Shown: positions 1 through 9,134 of the stretch, one piece after another
Position numbering within the stretch: position 1 is the first letter of the stretch
How the letters are laid out: every line of letters begins with the position of its first letter
NCBI RefSeq assembly: GCF_003711265.1
Contig: NZ_CP024634.1
Location: 2,604,001 to 2,668,000 of the forward strand
DNA length: 64,000 bases
Origin: Bathymodiolus thermophilus thioautotrophic gill symbiont
Lineage (GTDB): Bacteria > Pseudomonadota > Gammaproteobacteria > PS1 > Pseudothioglobaceae
Direction of reading: 5' to 3'
Translations under genes and position numbers: made by a program
Notes under the pieces: model-generated
What the model was told of the DNA's origin: nothing
Database searches by the model: none
The model's input: only the letters and a program-made list of their open reading frames with translations

Positions 1-1186
1 CAGCACCCATCATAATCTTGTCTTTGGCTTTTTCAAATTCCTGCATACCCACCAATTCTTTGTCCTTACCCGCGGTAATCAACGCCGCTTCATTGCATAA
101 ATTTGCTAAATCTGCCCCTGAAAAACCGGGTGTGCCTTTGGCAATATCACTGGTTTTAACATTTTTTGCAATTGGTAATTTTTTCATGTGTACTTTTAGA
201 ATCGCATCACGACCACTAATATCTGGCAAACCCACCATGACCTGACGATCAAAACGCCCCGGTCTGAGCAACGCAGGGTCAAGCACATCTGGACGGTTGG
301 TAGCGGCAATGACGATAATGCCTTCAGACCCTTCAAAACCATCCATTTCAACCAACATTTGATTGAGTGTTTGCTCTCGCTCATCATGACCACCGCCCAT
401 GCCAGCGCCTCGTTGACGACCCACTGCATCAATTTCATCAATAAAAATAATACAAGGTGCATTTTTCTTGGCTTGTTCAAACATATCACGAACGCGTGAA
501 GCGCCAACACCCACAAACATTTCAACAAAATCAGATCCTGAAATGAAGAAAAATGGCACTTCTGCCTCGCCTGCAATGGCTTTAGCCAATAAGGTTTTAC
601 CTGTACCTGGAGGGCCAACCAACAAAACCCCTTTGGGAATTTTGCCACCGACTTTGGTAAATTTACTTGGTTCAGATAAAAAATCCACCAACTCTTTTAC
701 ATCTTCTTTGGCCTCTTCTACGCCAGCCACATCTTTAAAAGTAATGTTTGATTCATCTTTGGGGATTAGTCTTGCCTTAGACTTGCCAAAACTCATGGGA
801 TTTTTGCCACCCATTGCGCCACCAGCCCCTTTCATTGTATAAAGAATAACCCCAATCAATAATAAAATTGGCGCTAATGAAATAATCAACTGCTTAAAAA
901 ATCCATCTTTTTCAGGTGGCTTGGCAACCACATCAACCCCATTATTAAGCAAATCACCCATCAAACCTAAGTCGCCAGGACTGTAAGTAACAAACGCTTT
1001 TCCGTCTGAACCTATGCCAGTAATATTGCTACCTGAAATGGTTACATTGGAAACATCGCCCTGTTTGACGCTTTGAATAAACTGAGAATAGGTAATGCTG
1101 TCTTTCTCTTCATTGGACTGAAACTGACTGAAGATTGAACTTGCCACAGTACCCAAAACTAACCAAAATAATAAACTTTTAAGCAT
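1..1186 (-). CDS. ftsH: ATP-dependent zinc metalloprotease FtsH (C-terminal part beyond window)
   Basis: Membrane-anchored AAA+ protease that degrades misfolded and short-lived membrane and cytosolic proteins. Translated from the minus strand it starts [12 protein letters not shown], with a first membrane segment near residues 4-20, a periplasmic domain, a second membrane segment near 103-120, then the AAA module with Walker A GPPGTGKT (about 192-199), Walker B IIFIDEID and the second-region-of-homology arginines (RPGRFDRQV). The frame stays open to base 1, so the HExxH zinc-protease domain lies outside the window. No Shine-Dalgarno is visible before the start; the leader is a U-rich tandem repeat. 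Family assignment is firm; only the end is missing. Confidence 0.95.
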   Translation of the reverse strand, partial: MLKSLLFWLVLGTVASSIFSQFQSNEEKDSITYSQFIQSVKQGDVSNVTISGSNITGIGSDGKAFVTYSPGDLGLMGDLLNNGVDVVAKPPEKDGFFKQLIISLAPILLLIGVILYTMKGAGGAMGGKNPMSFGKSKARLIPKDESNITFKDVAGVEEAKEDVKELVDFLSEPSKFTKVGGKIPKGVLLVGPPGTGKTLLAKAIAGEAEVPFFFISGSDFVEMFVGVGASRVRDMFEQAKKNAPCIIFIDEIDAVGRQRGAGMGGGHDEREQTLNQMLVEMDGFEGSEGIIVIAATNRPDVLDPALLRPGRFDRQVMVGLPDISGRDAILKVHMKKLPIAKNVKTSDIAKGTPGFSGADLANLCNEAALITAGKDKELVGMQEFEKAKDKIMMGA

Positions 1187-1190
1187 AATA

Positions 1191-1220
1191 AAAAATTAAG
1201 AAAAATTAAGAAAAATTAAG
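1191..1220. repeat. Three tandem copies of a 10-bp unit
   Basis: AAAAATTAAG is repeated three times exactly, just upstream of the ftsH start codon. In the ftsH transcript it reads as a U-rich CUUAAUUUUU leader where a Shine-Dalgarno would be expected. Copy number could vary by slippage; whether it affects translation is unknown. Confidence 0.8.
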
Positions 1221-1350
1221 GCAACAAATATACCCTATTATGTACCCGCATATTACAGAAATAGAATGTGTGTTTTTTAAGGTTTAATGCACAAATAAAT
1301 TCAAATTCTGTCATAATTCTTACTTTCAACCTTATATTTGATAAAAAAAT

Positions 1351-1797
1351 ATGTCAAAAACCAGCCTCTTTGTCATTATTCTCCTTTCCAGTTTACTGGG
1401 CGCTTGTGATTTTCACATACCCACCAAAGTTGTAGCACTTAATGCATCAATCACTGGCAAAACAGACAGCGTATTTGCAATCAAACTTAAAGAACATTTT
1501 GATACAGAAGCAGCTCAATCTTTCATTGTCCAAGTTGGCAATGAAGCACAAAGAAAACAAGCCGCTACTTATTTAGACGGTACTGCCAGTAGTCACACGC
1601 TAACACTTAGCGTACCAGTTAAAATATTTCGCAACAAAAAATTATTGTTATCCAAAACCCTAAGCGCCAGCACAACCACGGGCAAACTACCTACAACACA
1701 AGCCAATAGGCTACAAATTGATGCAAGTTATACACAACTCCGCAGTACCATTATTACAGAACTATTAAGAAGGCTGGAGTACCTAGATGAGAATTAA
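1351..1797 (+). CDS. lptE: LPS-assembly lipoprotein LptE
   Basis: Probable outer-membrane lipoprotein that plugs the LptD barrel during lipopolysaccharide export. The N terminus is a lipoprotein signal with lipobox LLGAC (Cys19). The remaining 130 residues are beta-rich and end in a charged helix, as in short LptE/RlpB proteins. The sequence is weakly conserved, so the call leans on the signal, the length and the position directly before holA, which is the usual lptE-holA order. It overlaps holA by 11 bases. Confidence 0.75.
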   Translation: MSKTSLFVIILLSSLLGACDFHIPTKVVALNASITGKTDSVFAIKLKEHFDTEAAQSFIVQVGNEAQRKQAATYLDGTASSHTLTLSVPVKIFRNKKLLLSKTLSASTTTGKLPTTQANRLQIDASYTQLRSTIITELLRRLEYLDEN

Positions 1798-2806
1798 ACC
1801 TGAACAATTGAAAAATAATGTAGCCAAGCAACTCAATTCTCTTTACTTTGTTTTTGGCCCAGAACTCTTGTTGACCGAACAAAGTTTAACTTACATCAAA
1901 AACAGCGCAAAAGCACAAGGCTTTGATGACAGAGTTAGTTTTGAAATAGATGGTAATTTTGATTGGACTGCAATCACTGCCGAGCTTTCAGCCGTATCGT
2001 TATTTTCACCAAAACGCATTATTGAATGTCGCTTAAAAACAGGCAAAATTGGCGTCAAAGGCTCAAAGGCACTCACTAAAATTGCCTCAAGCCTACCAAG
2101 TGACATTTTATTTATTGTCTCCACTGGAAAACTTGATTTTGCGCAACAAAAAAGCAAATGGTTTAAAACACTTGATCAATATGGCGTTATCGTTCAAGTT
2201 TGGGAAATGCAAAAAGACCATTTGGTCGGCTGGATTGCTAATCACATGGCAGAATCAGAACTACAAGCCAACCAAAAAATCGCAGAAGGCATCGCCTACT
2301 ACACCGAAGGCAATTTACTGGCATCTATGCAAGAAATCCAAAAACTCAAGATGGCTTACCCCGATGGCAATATCGATACCCAAGATTATCTGCAACAGCT
2401 TAACCAACAATCTCAATACACAGTTTACAACCTCATCGATTCCGCATTAGCAGGCGACAGCAATCAAGTGCTAAAAATTTACGCAACAATGACCGACAGT
2501 ACAGCAATGCCGATTATGCTAAGTGGTGCACTCTACCGAGAAATTGATGCAATCATTAATATGGCAATTGAATTGCAACAAGTAAAGCAAATCGACAGCG
2601 TGCTAAACAACCATAGAGTATGGAAAAATAGGCAAGCAACCATTGGCAATGCACTAAAACGCCTGCCTTATCAGCATTTACAAAAAATATTATTGTCACT
2701 TGGGCGCATTGACCGCTCAATCAAAGGCATGGATAATCTCAATGTCATTGACGAATTACGCGCATTATTACTAACCATTGCAGGGAAAACATTATGGACT
2801 CAATAA
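1787..2806 (+). CDS. holA: DNA polymerase III delta subunit
   Basis: Delta subunit of the clamp loader, which opens the beta clamp during replication. The protein is 339 residues, normal for HolA. It has the typical N-terminal pattern ([13 protein letters not shown]), a central region predicting the degenerate AAA fold, and the C-terminal helical collar domain. Its start lies inside lptE and its end overlaps proA by 13 bases, suggesting coupled translation of lptE-holA-proA. Confidence 0.9.
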   Translation: MRIKPEQLKNNVAKQLNSLYFVFGPELLLTEQSLTYIKNSAKAQGFDDRVSFEIDGNFDWTAITAELSAVSLFSPKRIIECRLKTGKIGVKGSKALTKIASSLPSDILFIVSTGKLDFAQQKSKWFKTLDQYGVIVQVWEMQKDHLVGWIANHMAESELQANQKIAEGIAYYTEGNLLASMQEIQKLKMAYPDGNIDTQDYLQQLNQQSQYTVYNLIDSALAGDSNQVLKIYATMTDSTAMPIMLSGALYREIDAIINMAIELQQVKQIDSVLNNHRVWKNRQATIGNALKRLPYQHLQKILLSLGRIDRSIKGMDNLNVIDELRALLLTIAGKTLWTQ

Positions 2807-4053
2807 CCAATTTAATCACCACACTCGGTAAAAATGCACGCACCGCTGCAAAAACACTCCGCAGTGCCAGCACACAACACAAAAACAACGCCTTAAATAA
2901 CATCGCCACACAAGTTAATCAAAACCGCAAAGACATTTTAAACGCCAACCAAAAAGACTTAGAACAAGGCAAATCCAGCGGACTGGATGCGGCACTATTA
3001 GACAGATTGATGCTGGACGATGCACGCTTAGACGGCATTATTGAAAGCCTTAATCAAATTGCCGCCCTACCCGACCCAGTTGGAGAAATTACCAATCTTA
3101 AATTCCGCCCAAGTGGCATTCAAGTGGGCAAAATGCGAGTGCCACTTGGGGTAATGGGCATTATTTACGAATCCCGCCCTAATGTAACAATTGATGCCGC
3201 AGCACTTTGCCTTAAATCAGGTAACGGTGCAATTTTGCGTGGCGGATCTGAAGCCATTCATTCCAATTTAGCACTTTATACTTGTGTAAAACAAGGTTTA
3301 ATTGATGCAGATTTAGACCAAAACTGCGTGCAATTAATCAACACCACCGACCGTGCAGCAGTTACCGAACTGGTTAAAGCCTCTGATTATATAGATGCCA
3401 TTATTCCACGCGGCGGCAAGGGCTTGGTTGAAGCCATTAGCAACAATGCCAAAGTACCTGTGATTAAACACCTGCACGGCATTTGTCACACTTATATCGA
3501 CAAAGATGCTGACACTCAAAAAGCCATTGATATTGCCTTTAATGGCAAAACACGGCGTTATGGCGTCTGCAATGCCACCGAAACTTTATTGGTACACGCT
3601 TCTGCTGTAGGGCGCATTATGCCCGAACTTGTTGCAGAATTTATTGCCAAAGGCGTAGAACTCAGAGGCTGTATAGAAACACAAAAACTCTCAAAACAAA
3701 TCAAACAAGCCACAGAAGAAGACTGGAACACAGAGTACCTGGATGCCATTTTATCCATTCGCATTGTCAACTCAATATCCGATGCCATTAACCACATTGA
3801 AACCTACGGCTCAGGACACACCGAATCCATTGTTAGCGAAAATTACACTTCTACACGGCGCTTTATGAGCGAAGTAGATTCCTCCTCAATCATGGTGAAT
3901 GCCTCTACTGCTTTTGCCGATGGCTTTGAATACGGACTTGGTGCCGAAATTGGCATCAGCACTGACAAATTTCATGTGCGTGGCCCTGTGGGTTTAGAAG
4001 GACTCACTTCACAAAAATATATCGTGTTGGGTGATGGGCATATTAGAAAATAA
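2794..4053 (+). CDS. proA: Gamma-glutamyl phosphate reductase
   Basis: Second step of proline synthesis: NADPH-dependent reduction of glutamyl 5-phosphate to glutamate 5-semialdehyde. It has 419 residues, the standard length. The aldehyde-dehydrogenase-like catalytic region is intact, with [12 protein letters not shown] containing the catalytic cysteine, plus the nucleotide-binding stretch [13 protein letters not shown]. It is last in the lptE-holA-proA run. proC is present at 26715; proB is not in the window. Confidence 0.96.
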   Translation: MDSITNLITTLGKNARTAAKTLRSASTQHKNNALNNIATQVNQNRKDILNANQKDLEQGKSSGLDAALLDRLMLDDARLDGIIESLNQIAALPDPVGEITNLKFRPSGIQVGKMRVPLGVMGIIYESRPNVTIDAAALCLKSGNGAILRGGSEAIHSNLALYTCVKQGLIDADLDQNCVQLINTTDRAAVTELVKASDYIDAIIPRGGKGLVEAISNNAKVPVIKHLHGICHTYIDKDADTQKAIDIAFNGKTRRYGVCNATETLLVHASAVGRIMPELVAEFIAKGVELRGCIETQKLSKQIKQATEEDWNTEYLDAILSIRIVNSISDAINHIETYGSGHTESIVSENYTSTRRFMSEVDSSSIMVNASTAFADGFEYGLGAEIGISTDKFHVRGPVGLEGLTSQKYIVLGDGHIRK

Positions 4054-4091
4054 TTGCCAAAAAAATCTTTTCAGTCTGCATTTTCCCAAAC

Positions 4092-4119
4092 TTGACAACT
4101 TGGCAACTTAGGTTAAAAT
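4092..4119 (+). promoter_or_regulatory. Sigma70-type promoter for the toxin-antitoxin pair
   Basis: TTGACA at 4092-4097 and TAAAAT at 4114-4119 with a 16-base spacer, 27 bases before the antitoxin start. This is one of the best promoter matches in the window. Confidence 0.6.
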
Positions 4120-4145
4120 AAAAATTTTAGTAACAGTCTAAGCTC

Positions 4146-4391
4146 ATGTTAAATATTTCAAGTGCCGATGCAAAGAACAATTTTTCTGATGTGTTAAAAC
4201 AAGTACAAAATGGCGAAAGTTTTGTGATTGAATACGGCAGAAAACAAAAAAAAATCGCCAAAATCATCCCTTACCAAGAAACAGAAATCCAACCCATTAA
4301 AATTGGTCTGTATAAAGACAACGATGCATTTGATTTTAAAATACATGATGACTGGGAAATGACTGCTGAAGAATTATTAGACTTGAAATAA
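4146..4391 (+). CDS. Phd/YefM-family antitoxin
   Basis: An 81-residue protein opening MLNISSADAKNNFSDVLKQV, the typical Phd/YefM DNA-binding N terminus (beta strand, then a helix with the KxxFSxxL pattern). An acidic C-terminal tail (HDDWEMTAEELLDLK) would bind and mask the toxin. Phd/YefM proteins usually repress their own operon. The cognate PIN toxin follows 77 bases downstream, unusually far for a pair of this kind, because a repeat element lies between them. Confidence 0.88.
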   Translation: MLNISSADAKNNFSDVLKQVQNGESFVIEYGRKQKKIAKIIPYQETEIQPIKIGLYKDNDAFDFKIHDDWEMTAEELLDLK

Positions 4392-4395
4392 TATA

Positions 4396-4467
4396 GAGGC
4401 CTTTGCATAAAATATGAACAATCATCAAAAATTGAATTCTACCAATCCATATTTATACAAAAATTTC
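4396..4467. mobile_element. Short deletion form of the GAGACC palindromic element, between antitoxin and toxin
   Basis: Left end GAGGCCTTTGCATAAAATAT and right end CATATTTATACAAAAATTTC match the inverted ends of the dispersed element, with decay (the right end differs from CATATTTATGCAAAGGTCTC at four positions). The core has shrunk to about 30 bases. It fills the antitoxin-toxin spacer and stops two bases before the toxin ATG. Confidence 0.75.
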
Positions 4468-4468
4468 A

Positions 4469-4864
4469 ATGTATATTATTGATACACATATTTTTCTTTG
4501 GCTGATAAAATACCCAGAAAAAATTAATCAGCACCAACTGCAAATATTACAAAATGCCCGAGAAAACATTTACATTAGTAATATTAGTTTTTTAGAAATT
4601 GCATTAAAGTTTCAAAAAGGAAAATTAGAATTATTTGGCTTTTCGCCCGAACAATTGGTAAAAATTGCCAAAAAAATGAACCTAAAAATAATTGATATAG
4701 ACGCACAAACCATGGCAAATTCTCACCAACTTCCCCCCGTTAAAAAACACAAAGACCCATTTGACCGATTGCTTGTTTGGCTGTGCTTGCAAAATAACTG
4801 GACCTTACTTTCAGCTGATAACAAACTTAATGAATACACACAACAAGGATTAAAGTGGATATAA
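4469..4864 (+). CDS. PIN-domain ribonuclease toxin (VapC-like)
   Basis: A 131-residue PIN protein with [10 protein letters not shown] at the N terminus (first catalytic Asp), [11 protein letters not shown] (conserved Glu), DPFDRLLVW (Asp pair) and LLSADNKL (C-terminal Asp), so the acidic metal site looks complete. Such toxins cleave RNA when the antitoxin is lost. No clear Shine-Dalgarno precedes the ATG; the mobile-element remnant forms its upstream region. The stop codon overlaps the GTG start of tyrS by 10 bases, so the pair sits directly against an essential gene. Confidence 0.88.
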   Translation: MYIIDTHIFLWLIKYPEKINQHQLQILQNARENIYISNISFLEIALKFQKGKLELFGFSPEQLVKIAKKMNLKIIDIDAQTMANSHQLPPVKKHKDPFDRLLVWLCLQNNWTLLSADNKLNEYTQQGLKWI

Positions 4865-6039
4865 ACCAACAATTAGAAATTTTCCAGCGTGGCACTGATG
4901 AAATCTTGCCACTTGAAGAACTAAAAGACAAACTGAAACGCAAAAAAGTTTTAAAAATCAAAGCCGGCTTTGATCCAACCGCACCTGATTTGCATCTAGG
5001 ACATACCGTTTTAATCAACAAACTCAAGCAGTTACAAGATTTGGGTCATGAAATCCAATTTTTAATCGGTGATTTCACTGCGATGATTGGCGACCCAACG
5101 GGCAAAAGTAAAACTCGCCCACCACTTTCAAGAGAACAAGTGCAAGAAAACGCCAAAAGTTACACCGAACAAGTATTTAAAATTCTAGACAAAAATAAAA
5201 CCACAATTGTATTCAATTCACAATGGATGGACAAAATGACGCCAATGGAATTTATTCAACTTGCCAGCAAACAAACAGTTGCCAGAATGCTAGAACGCGA
5301 TGATTTTTCCAAACGCTACAAATCAGGACAAGCCATTTCCACCCACGAATTCCTATACCCTTTGGTTCAAGGCAACGATTCTGTCGAATTGGCAAGCGAT
5401 GTAGAAATCGGCGGCACTGACCAAAAATTTAACCTATTGGTAGGCAGAGAACTGCAAAAACAAGCCAAACAAGAGCAACAAGTTATTCTCACCATGCCGA
5501 TTTTAGAAGGATTAGACGGTGTGCAAAAAATGTCAAAATCTCTCAATAACTATATCGGTATTGACGACACGCCCGATGATATGTTTGGCAAAATTATGTC
5601 AATTTCAGATGTGCTAATGTGGCGTTATTTCGAACTGTTGAGTTTTCAAAGCTTAACAGCCATTGCCGATTTACAGCAAGCAATGGCTCAAGGCAAAAAC
5701 CCAAGAGACATTAAATTTATCCTCGCCGAAGAAATCATTACCCGCTTCCATAATGCCGACGCCGCCCAACAAGCACAACAAAATTTCATTGACCGCTTTT
5801 CTAAAAATCAAATCCCCGATGAAATGGCAGAATTTACCTTTGATACAGGCATCAAAATCGCCAATCTACTCAAAGACGCAGGACTTTGCCCCAGCACCTC
5901 AAACGCCTATCAAATGATCAAACAGGGGGGTGCTAAAATCAATGGCGAAAAAATCACCGATAGAAATTTTGAACCAAAAGCAGGCACAGAAGTCTATCAA
6001 GTTGGCAAACGCAAATTCGCAAGAGTTACCATCCAATAA
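4855..6039 (+). CDS. tyrS: Tyrosyl-tRNA synthetase
   Basis: Class I aminoacyl-tRNA synthetase charging tRNA-Tyr. The chosen GTG start gives 394 residues beginning with an [10 protein letters not shown] stretch, as in the TyrZ-like subgroup. HIGH motif [13 protein letters not shown] motif KMSKSLNNY, and a C-terminal S4-like RNA-binding domain ([15 protein letters not shown]) are all present. The start lies inside the upstream toxin gene, so translation may depend on it unless a separate promoter lies within the toxin. Confidence 0.96.
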   Translation: MDINQQLEIFQRGTDEILPLEELKDKLKRKKVLKIKAGFDPTAPDLHLGHTVLINKLKQLQDLGHEIQFLIGDFTAMIGDPTGKSKTRPPLSREQVQENAKSYTEQVFKILDKNKTTIVFNSQWMDKMTPMEFIQLASKQTVARMLERDDFSKRYKSGQAISTHEFLYPLVQGNDSVELASDVEIGGTDQKFNLLVGRELQKQAKQEQQVILTMPILEGLDGVQKMSKSLNNYIGIDDTPDDMFGKIMSISDVLMWRYFELLSFQSLTAIADLQQAMAQGKNPRDIKFILAEEIITRFHNADAAQQAQQNFIDRFSKNQIPDEMAEFTFDTGIKIANLLKDAGLCPSTSNAYQMIKQGGAKINGEKITDRNFEPKAGTEVYQVGKRKFARVTIQ

Positions 6040-6045
6040 AAGGCG

Positions 6046-6051
6046 TATAAT
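6046..6051 (+). promoter_or_regulatory. -10 box of the tmRNA promoter
   Basis: A perfect TATAAT seven bases after the tyrS stop and 14 bases before the mature tmRNA 5' end. A convincing -35 box is not seen. Confidence 0.5.
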
Positions 6052-6064
6052 ACCTCCCTTATCA

Positions 6065-6409
6065 GGGGATGACATGGCTTCGACGAGGAGTTGGATCTCA
6101 AGGATGCATGCCGAGGATGAGAATAACTCGTAACCGTTTCTCAAAAAAGATAGTTGCAAACGAAGACAACTACGCTCTAGCTGCATAGCTAGCCGCTCCC
6201 TTGAGATTGTCTGTATCTCTTGGAAAGCGGTCGCTTACAGACTCGCTAGGATTATTTTTTCAGGATAATTCGGTTAAAACGCACTGAAATCGCGCTTACA
6301 TCCCTGATGGTCGGGTGGTAAGTTGCTAACTCTAATAGACTAAACTAAGCATGTAGATTCTTTGTTTGAAAGTTTTCGGACGCGGGTTCAATTCCCGCCA
6401 TCTCCACCA
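6065..6409 (+). ncRNA. ssrA: Transfer-messenger RNA (tmRNA)
   Basis: Rescues stalled ribosomes by acting as tRNA-Ala and then as a message for a degradation tag. The 5' end GGGGATGACATGGCTTCGAC and the 3' end CATCTCCACCA pair to form the alanine-type acceptor stem, and a T-loop GGTTCAATTCC precedes it. The tag frame at 6156-6188 reads ANEDNYALAA then TAG, a close variant of the ANDENYALAA tag. CCA is encoded. It is a one-piece tmRNA of normal length. Confidence 0.97.
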
Positions 6410-6615
6410 AATTAGTGATTATGCTCGTTTTTAACGGGAATCTTCTTTTGTACTACCAACCAACCCCTTCCTACGCACAAACCTAGGAATCTCCCTCTTA
6501 AAAACCAACATCAAAGCATCTATCCGTTGAACTAATTTCATTTTTATGACATGGGTAAACTTTGGCATATTGTCCTTAATAAAGCACCAAAAGGCCGTAT
6601 AGAAGTTTTTACATG
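6410..6615. other. Non-coding stretch after tmRNA
   Basis: No recognisable gene. Two very short open frames exist: a 21-codon plus-strand frame ending in RIEVFTC near 6551-6616, and a 36-codon minus-strand frame at 6431-6541 rich in Arg and Lys. Neither resembles a family I know. No copy of the tmRNA 3' end was found that would mark an integration site. Confidence 0.5.
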
Positions 6616-7917
6616 TTAATATTCTGAATCAATTAGCACCAACTCACCAAAATAACCAGGATTTGAGTTGCTTTCTGCATCTGAAATAGCGTTGCGCTTT
6701 ACTCTTACTGGTATCGCACTAGCCCGAAGTGCCGATGTAATGTCTGTGTCAGCATCGCCATAGTAATATTGTATACCCTTTGCTTTAATTTCCTGTGTTT
6801 TATCATCATCCCCTGTAAAGATTACATTAGCCGTCTCTTTACCCAAAGAAAATGTTTTAATCAAACGCTGAGTTAATGTCTCAACTTCTGTTTTGGGTCT
6901 AGCCGTAATAAAATAGATCTTGTCCTTACGGGATTGATGAAAACTCAGCAAATCTCTAGCAATTTTTTTTGGTAAACTAAAGGCATCTAACACTGTATTC
7001 ATTTGTTGCCAAAACTCATTTGGTAACTCAGACCCATACTTATTTACTCCGTAATAAAAAGGAGGGGTCGAAAATAATACGGTATCATCAATATCAAACC
7101 CAACAGTTAACTTAGATGACGAGCCTAATGCTTTTTTAAAATCATCCATAGTTAAAAATTTAGATGGTTTTCTAATGTGAATAGGTTTGTTTTGTTCGCA
7201 AGCATTTTTTATTTTTGGAACATTGAGATTAATAGGGTTAATCTGTTTGTCAAAATATTGATATGTTTGCATTAAATACTGCTTGTCATCAAAACTATAT
7301 TTGGCACAAATAAACTCAGAATGATTGACATCACCAAAAGCAGCCTTTAGGTCTTGATAAGCAACATCTCGACCAACATTATTTTTAATGAAACTTTGAA
7401 TTTTTTGCTGGGAATTTAAAGCAACAATGGTATTAAAGTAGTCTTGTTGGGTTTTATTAGAGCAAGTGCCATGCTTGCGCCATTCATGTGATTCTAAATT
7501 TGGGGTTATATCAGTGTATAAAAGGCCTAATTTATGACGCAAGTCTTCTGATATTTTTCCCACATCAAAAGGCGCATCGGTACAAAATTCAGGATATGCC
7601 GAACTGTTTTTTAGATTCGGCCATAAGCCATGTGGCGCTAAAGCATTACTGTTAGTAGTTTGATAAAGTATTTCACAAGAGTCTGCAGAAGGTTCATCAA
7701 CGCCAGTTTCCATATCACGACCGTCCGATATGCATAATTCATTTAACCAAAATTGACTAAACACATAATAATCAAAACACCCTGGAAGGGTTTTAATACC
7801 CCCAGATGATCCTTCTGGAATAATTGGGCAAATGGTTTCTTTGGTTGTAACTTCAGCATAGTTATTACAGCCTTGTAGCGTTAAAAACAATAGTAATAGT
7901 AAAAACTTATTAAGCAT
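6616..7917 (-). CDS. Lipoprotein fusing RNase T2 with a class B acid phosphatase (AphA-like)
   Basis: A 433-residue protein with a lipoprotein signal (MLNKFLLLLLFL, lipobox LQGC). The first half is an RNase T2: catalytic segments HGLWPN and HEWRKHGTCS, plus an FSQFW-type N-terminal strand. The second half is a class B acid phosphatase: GFDIDDTVLFSTPPF (nucleophile and proton-donor aspartates), FITARP, YYGDADTDI and the family-typical ending FGELVLIDSEY. RNase T2 cuts RNA to nucleotides through 2',3'-cyclic intermediates, and AphA-type enzymes remove phosphate from nucleotides. I infer one surface-anchored enzyme turning external RNA into nucleosides and phosphate. ATG at 7917 is preferred to an in-frame TTG at 7929. 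It is alone, convergent to tmRNA. Confidence 0.9.
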   Translation of the reverse strand: MLNKFLLLLLFLTLQGCNNYAEVTTKETICPIIPEGSSGGIKTLPGCFDYYVFSQFWLNELCISDGRDMETGVDEPSADSCEILYQTTNSNALAPHGLWPNLKNSSAYPEFCTDAPFDVGKISEDLRHKLGLLYTDITPNLESHEWRKHGTCSNKTQQDYFNTIVALNSQQKIQSFIKNNVGRDVAYQDLKAAFGDVNHSEFICAKYSFDDKQYLMQTYQYFDKQINPINLNVPKIKNACEQNKPIHIRKPSKFLTMDDFKKALGSSSKLTVGFDIDDTVLFSTPPFYYGVNKYGSELPNEFWQQMNTVLDAFSLPKKIARDLLSFHQSRKDKIYFITARPKTEVETLTQRLIKTFSLGKETANVIFTGDDDKTQEIKAKGIQYYYGDADTDITSALRASAIPVRVKRNAISDAESNSNPGYFGELVLIDSEY

Positions 7918-7986
7918 ATTATTATTCAAAGTCGTTTAATTAGAAAAAATTATATCAGATTATTTTGCAAAGAGTTGTGGGGATAA

Positions 7987-8112
7987 AGGATGTCACCCTT
8001 TTTATGATAAAATACTCAAGGTTGCCTTGCGGGGAATGCTAGTTTTATTGATAAGTTAAGTAGCATAGCCAGTTTAAAGATGTTAGCAGGCCTAAAAAAA
8101 GTGGTAGCGCCT
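7987..8112. mobile_element. Second miniature inverted-repeat element, copy A
   Basis: The left end AAGGATGTCACCCTTTTTA and the reverse complement of the right end (AAGGCGCTACCACTTTTTTT) are imperfect inverted repeats. The same arrangement recurs at 8989-9118, also followed by TATGATA. No open frame lies inside. The pair brackets the DUF4145 gene. Confidence 0.5.
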
Positions 8113-8180
8113 TTTTTTTCAAAAAATATAAATATATTTTAATTCAATTTACTTGCTAGTTAAATATTAAAAGAGGAATT

Positions 8181-8855
8181 ATGGAGGAAGTTAAGCTAAA
8201 AGCGCAATGTAATAAATGCCTTGGAGAAACCAATCATCTTTTGCTTCATAAAGAGGATCAGCCATGGGATGAAGACATGGGGTGTGGAAATATCATCTAT
8301 GGCAGTGAGACGTTTAACATGGTTAAGTGTTGTGGGTGTGACAGTGTAAAACTAATGTACACAAGCTGGTTCTCTGGAGCATGCGATGAAGACGGACCTA
8401 TAATAGAAACCAATTACTACCCGCCAGCAATATCTAGGGCTGAGCCGAAATGGGTTTCAAGTTTAGGTGGTTTTTTTTCACAGGAACAAGAACGATATTC
8501 TTTTAAACTTCTCCGAGAAATCTATTCAGCACTACACAATGATTCTAGGTGTTTAGCGGTTATGGGCATAAGAGCGCTTCTTGAACATCTAATGATCGCC
8601 AAGGTTACCGATAAAGGAACTTTTAAAAAAAATTTAGATGCATTTCAAGCGGAGGGATATTTGTCAAAAAAACAACGAGGAATCATTGAGCCAATTCTTG
8701 AAGCAGGGCACGCAGCGATACACAGAGCATATCACCCTAGCTCAGAAGATGTTTTAACTGCAATAGAGGTAACTGAAAGTCTAGTTGAAACTATCTATGT
8801 TCATCCAAAGAAAGCAAACAAGCTTAAAGAGCGAGTTCCAAAGCGCAATGAATAA
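8181..8855 (+). CDS. DUF4145-domain protein with N-terminal zinc-ribbon-like motif
   Basis: A 224-residue protein. Residues 9-60 hold CNKC and CCGCDSV, likely a zinc ribbon. The C-terminal half (AVMGIRALLEHLMIAK, HAAIHRAYHP) matches the DUF4145 helical domain, often found near restriction or defence genes and in gene cassettes. Function is unknown. A good Shine-Dalgarno (AGAGGA) precedes the ATG. An attC-like site begins three bases after the stop, the layout of an integron cassette, and miniature elements lie on both sides. It is on the strand opposite to the next two cassette-like genes. Confidence 0.75.
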   Translation: MEEVKLKAQCNKCLGETNHLLLHKEDQPWDEDMGCGNIIYGSETFNMVKCCGCDSVKLMYTSWFSGACDEDGPIIETNYYPPAISRAEPKWVSSLGGFFSQEQERYSFKLLREIYSALHNDSRCLAVMGIRALLEHLMIAKVTDKGTFKKNLDAFQAEGYLSKKQRGIIEPILEAGHAAIHRAYHPSSEDVLTAIEVTESLVETIYVHPKKANKLKERVPKRNE

Positions 8856-8857
8856 AC

Positions 8858-8956
8858 ACTTAACAAGTGGCTCCCATCGTGCTTTTTGTGCATTTACTTC
8901 GCAAATTATTGCAAAAAAACATGTCACTTTATCTACCCCTGAGCATGGCGTTATAG
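8858..8956 (+). other. attC-like recombination site, 99 bp
   Basis: Starts with the R'' box ACTTAAC followed by AAGTGGCTC and ends with GAGCATGGCGTTATAG, so the outer AAC/GTT and inner GCTC/GAGC pair around an unpaired spacer, as in integron attC sites. The last base of the R' box departs from GTTRRRY. It lies just after the DUF4145 stop codon. Confidence 0.5.
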
Positions 8957-8988
8957 TAAAGGAGTAATGATGTTTAAAAATGGGAAAT

Positions 8989-9118
8989 AAGGGGGCACTA
9001 CCCTTTTTATGATAGAATCCTAGAAGCGTATTTGCCAACATTCCACACCACATAACCCAAAGAGGTAATCACAATTGTGATGCAGATTATTACTTTAAAA
9101 AAGTGGCGGCACCCCCTT
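8989..9118. mobile_element. Second miniature inverted-repeat element, copy B
   Basis: Left end AAGGGGGCACTACCCTTTTT; the reverse complement of the right end is AAGGGGGTGCCGCCACTTTT. Same layout as 7987-8112, including TATGATA after the left end. No open frame inside. Confidence 0.55.
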
Positions 9119-9134
9119 TTTTTTTTAGTTCCAA

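Noticed and set aside
468-842. Plus-strand open frame inside ftsH
   Set aside because: It lies antisense to the conserved AAA domain and has no recognisable protein features; the same applies to other antisense frames over pit, accA, rpoD, cysS and lysA.
8785-8967. 60-codon frame overlapping the end of the DUF4145 gene
   Set aside because: Most of it coincides with the attC-like site, and it lacks a ribosome site of its own.
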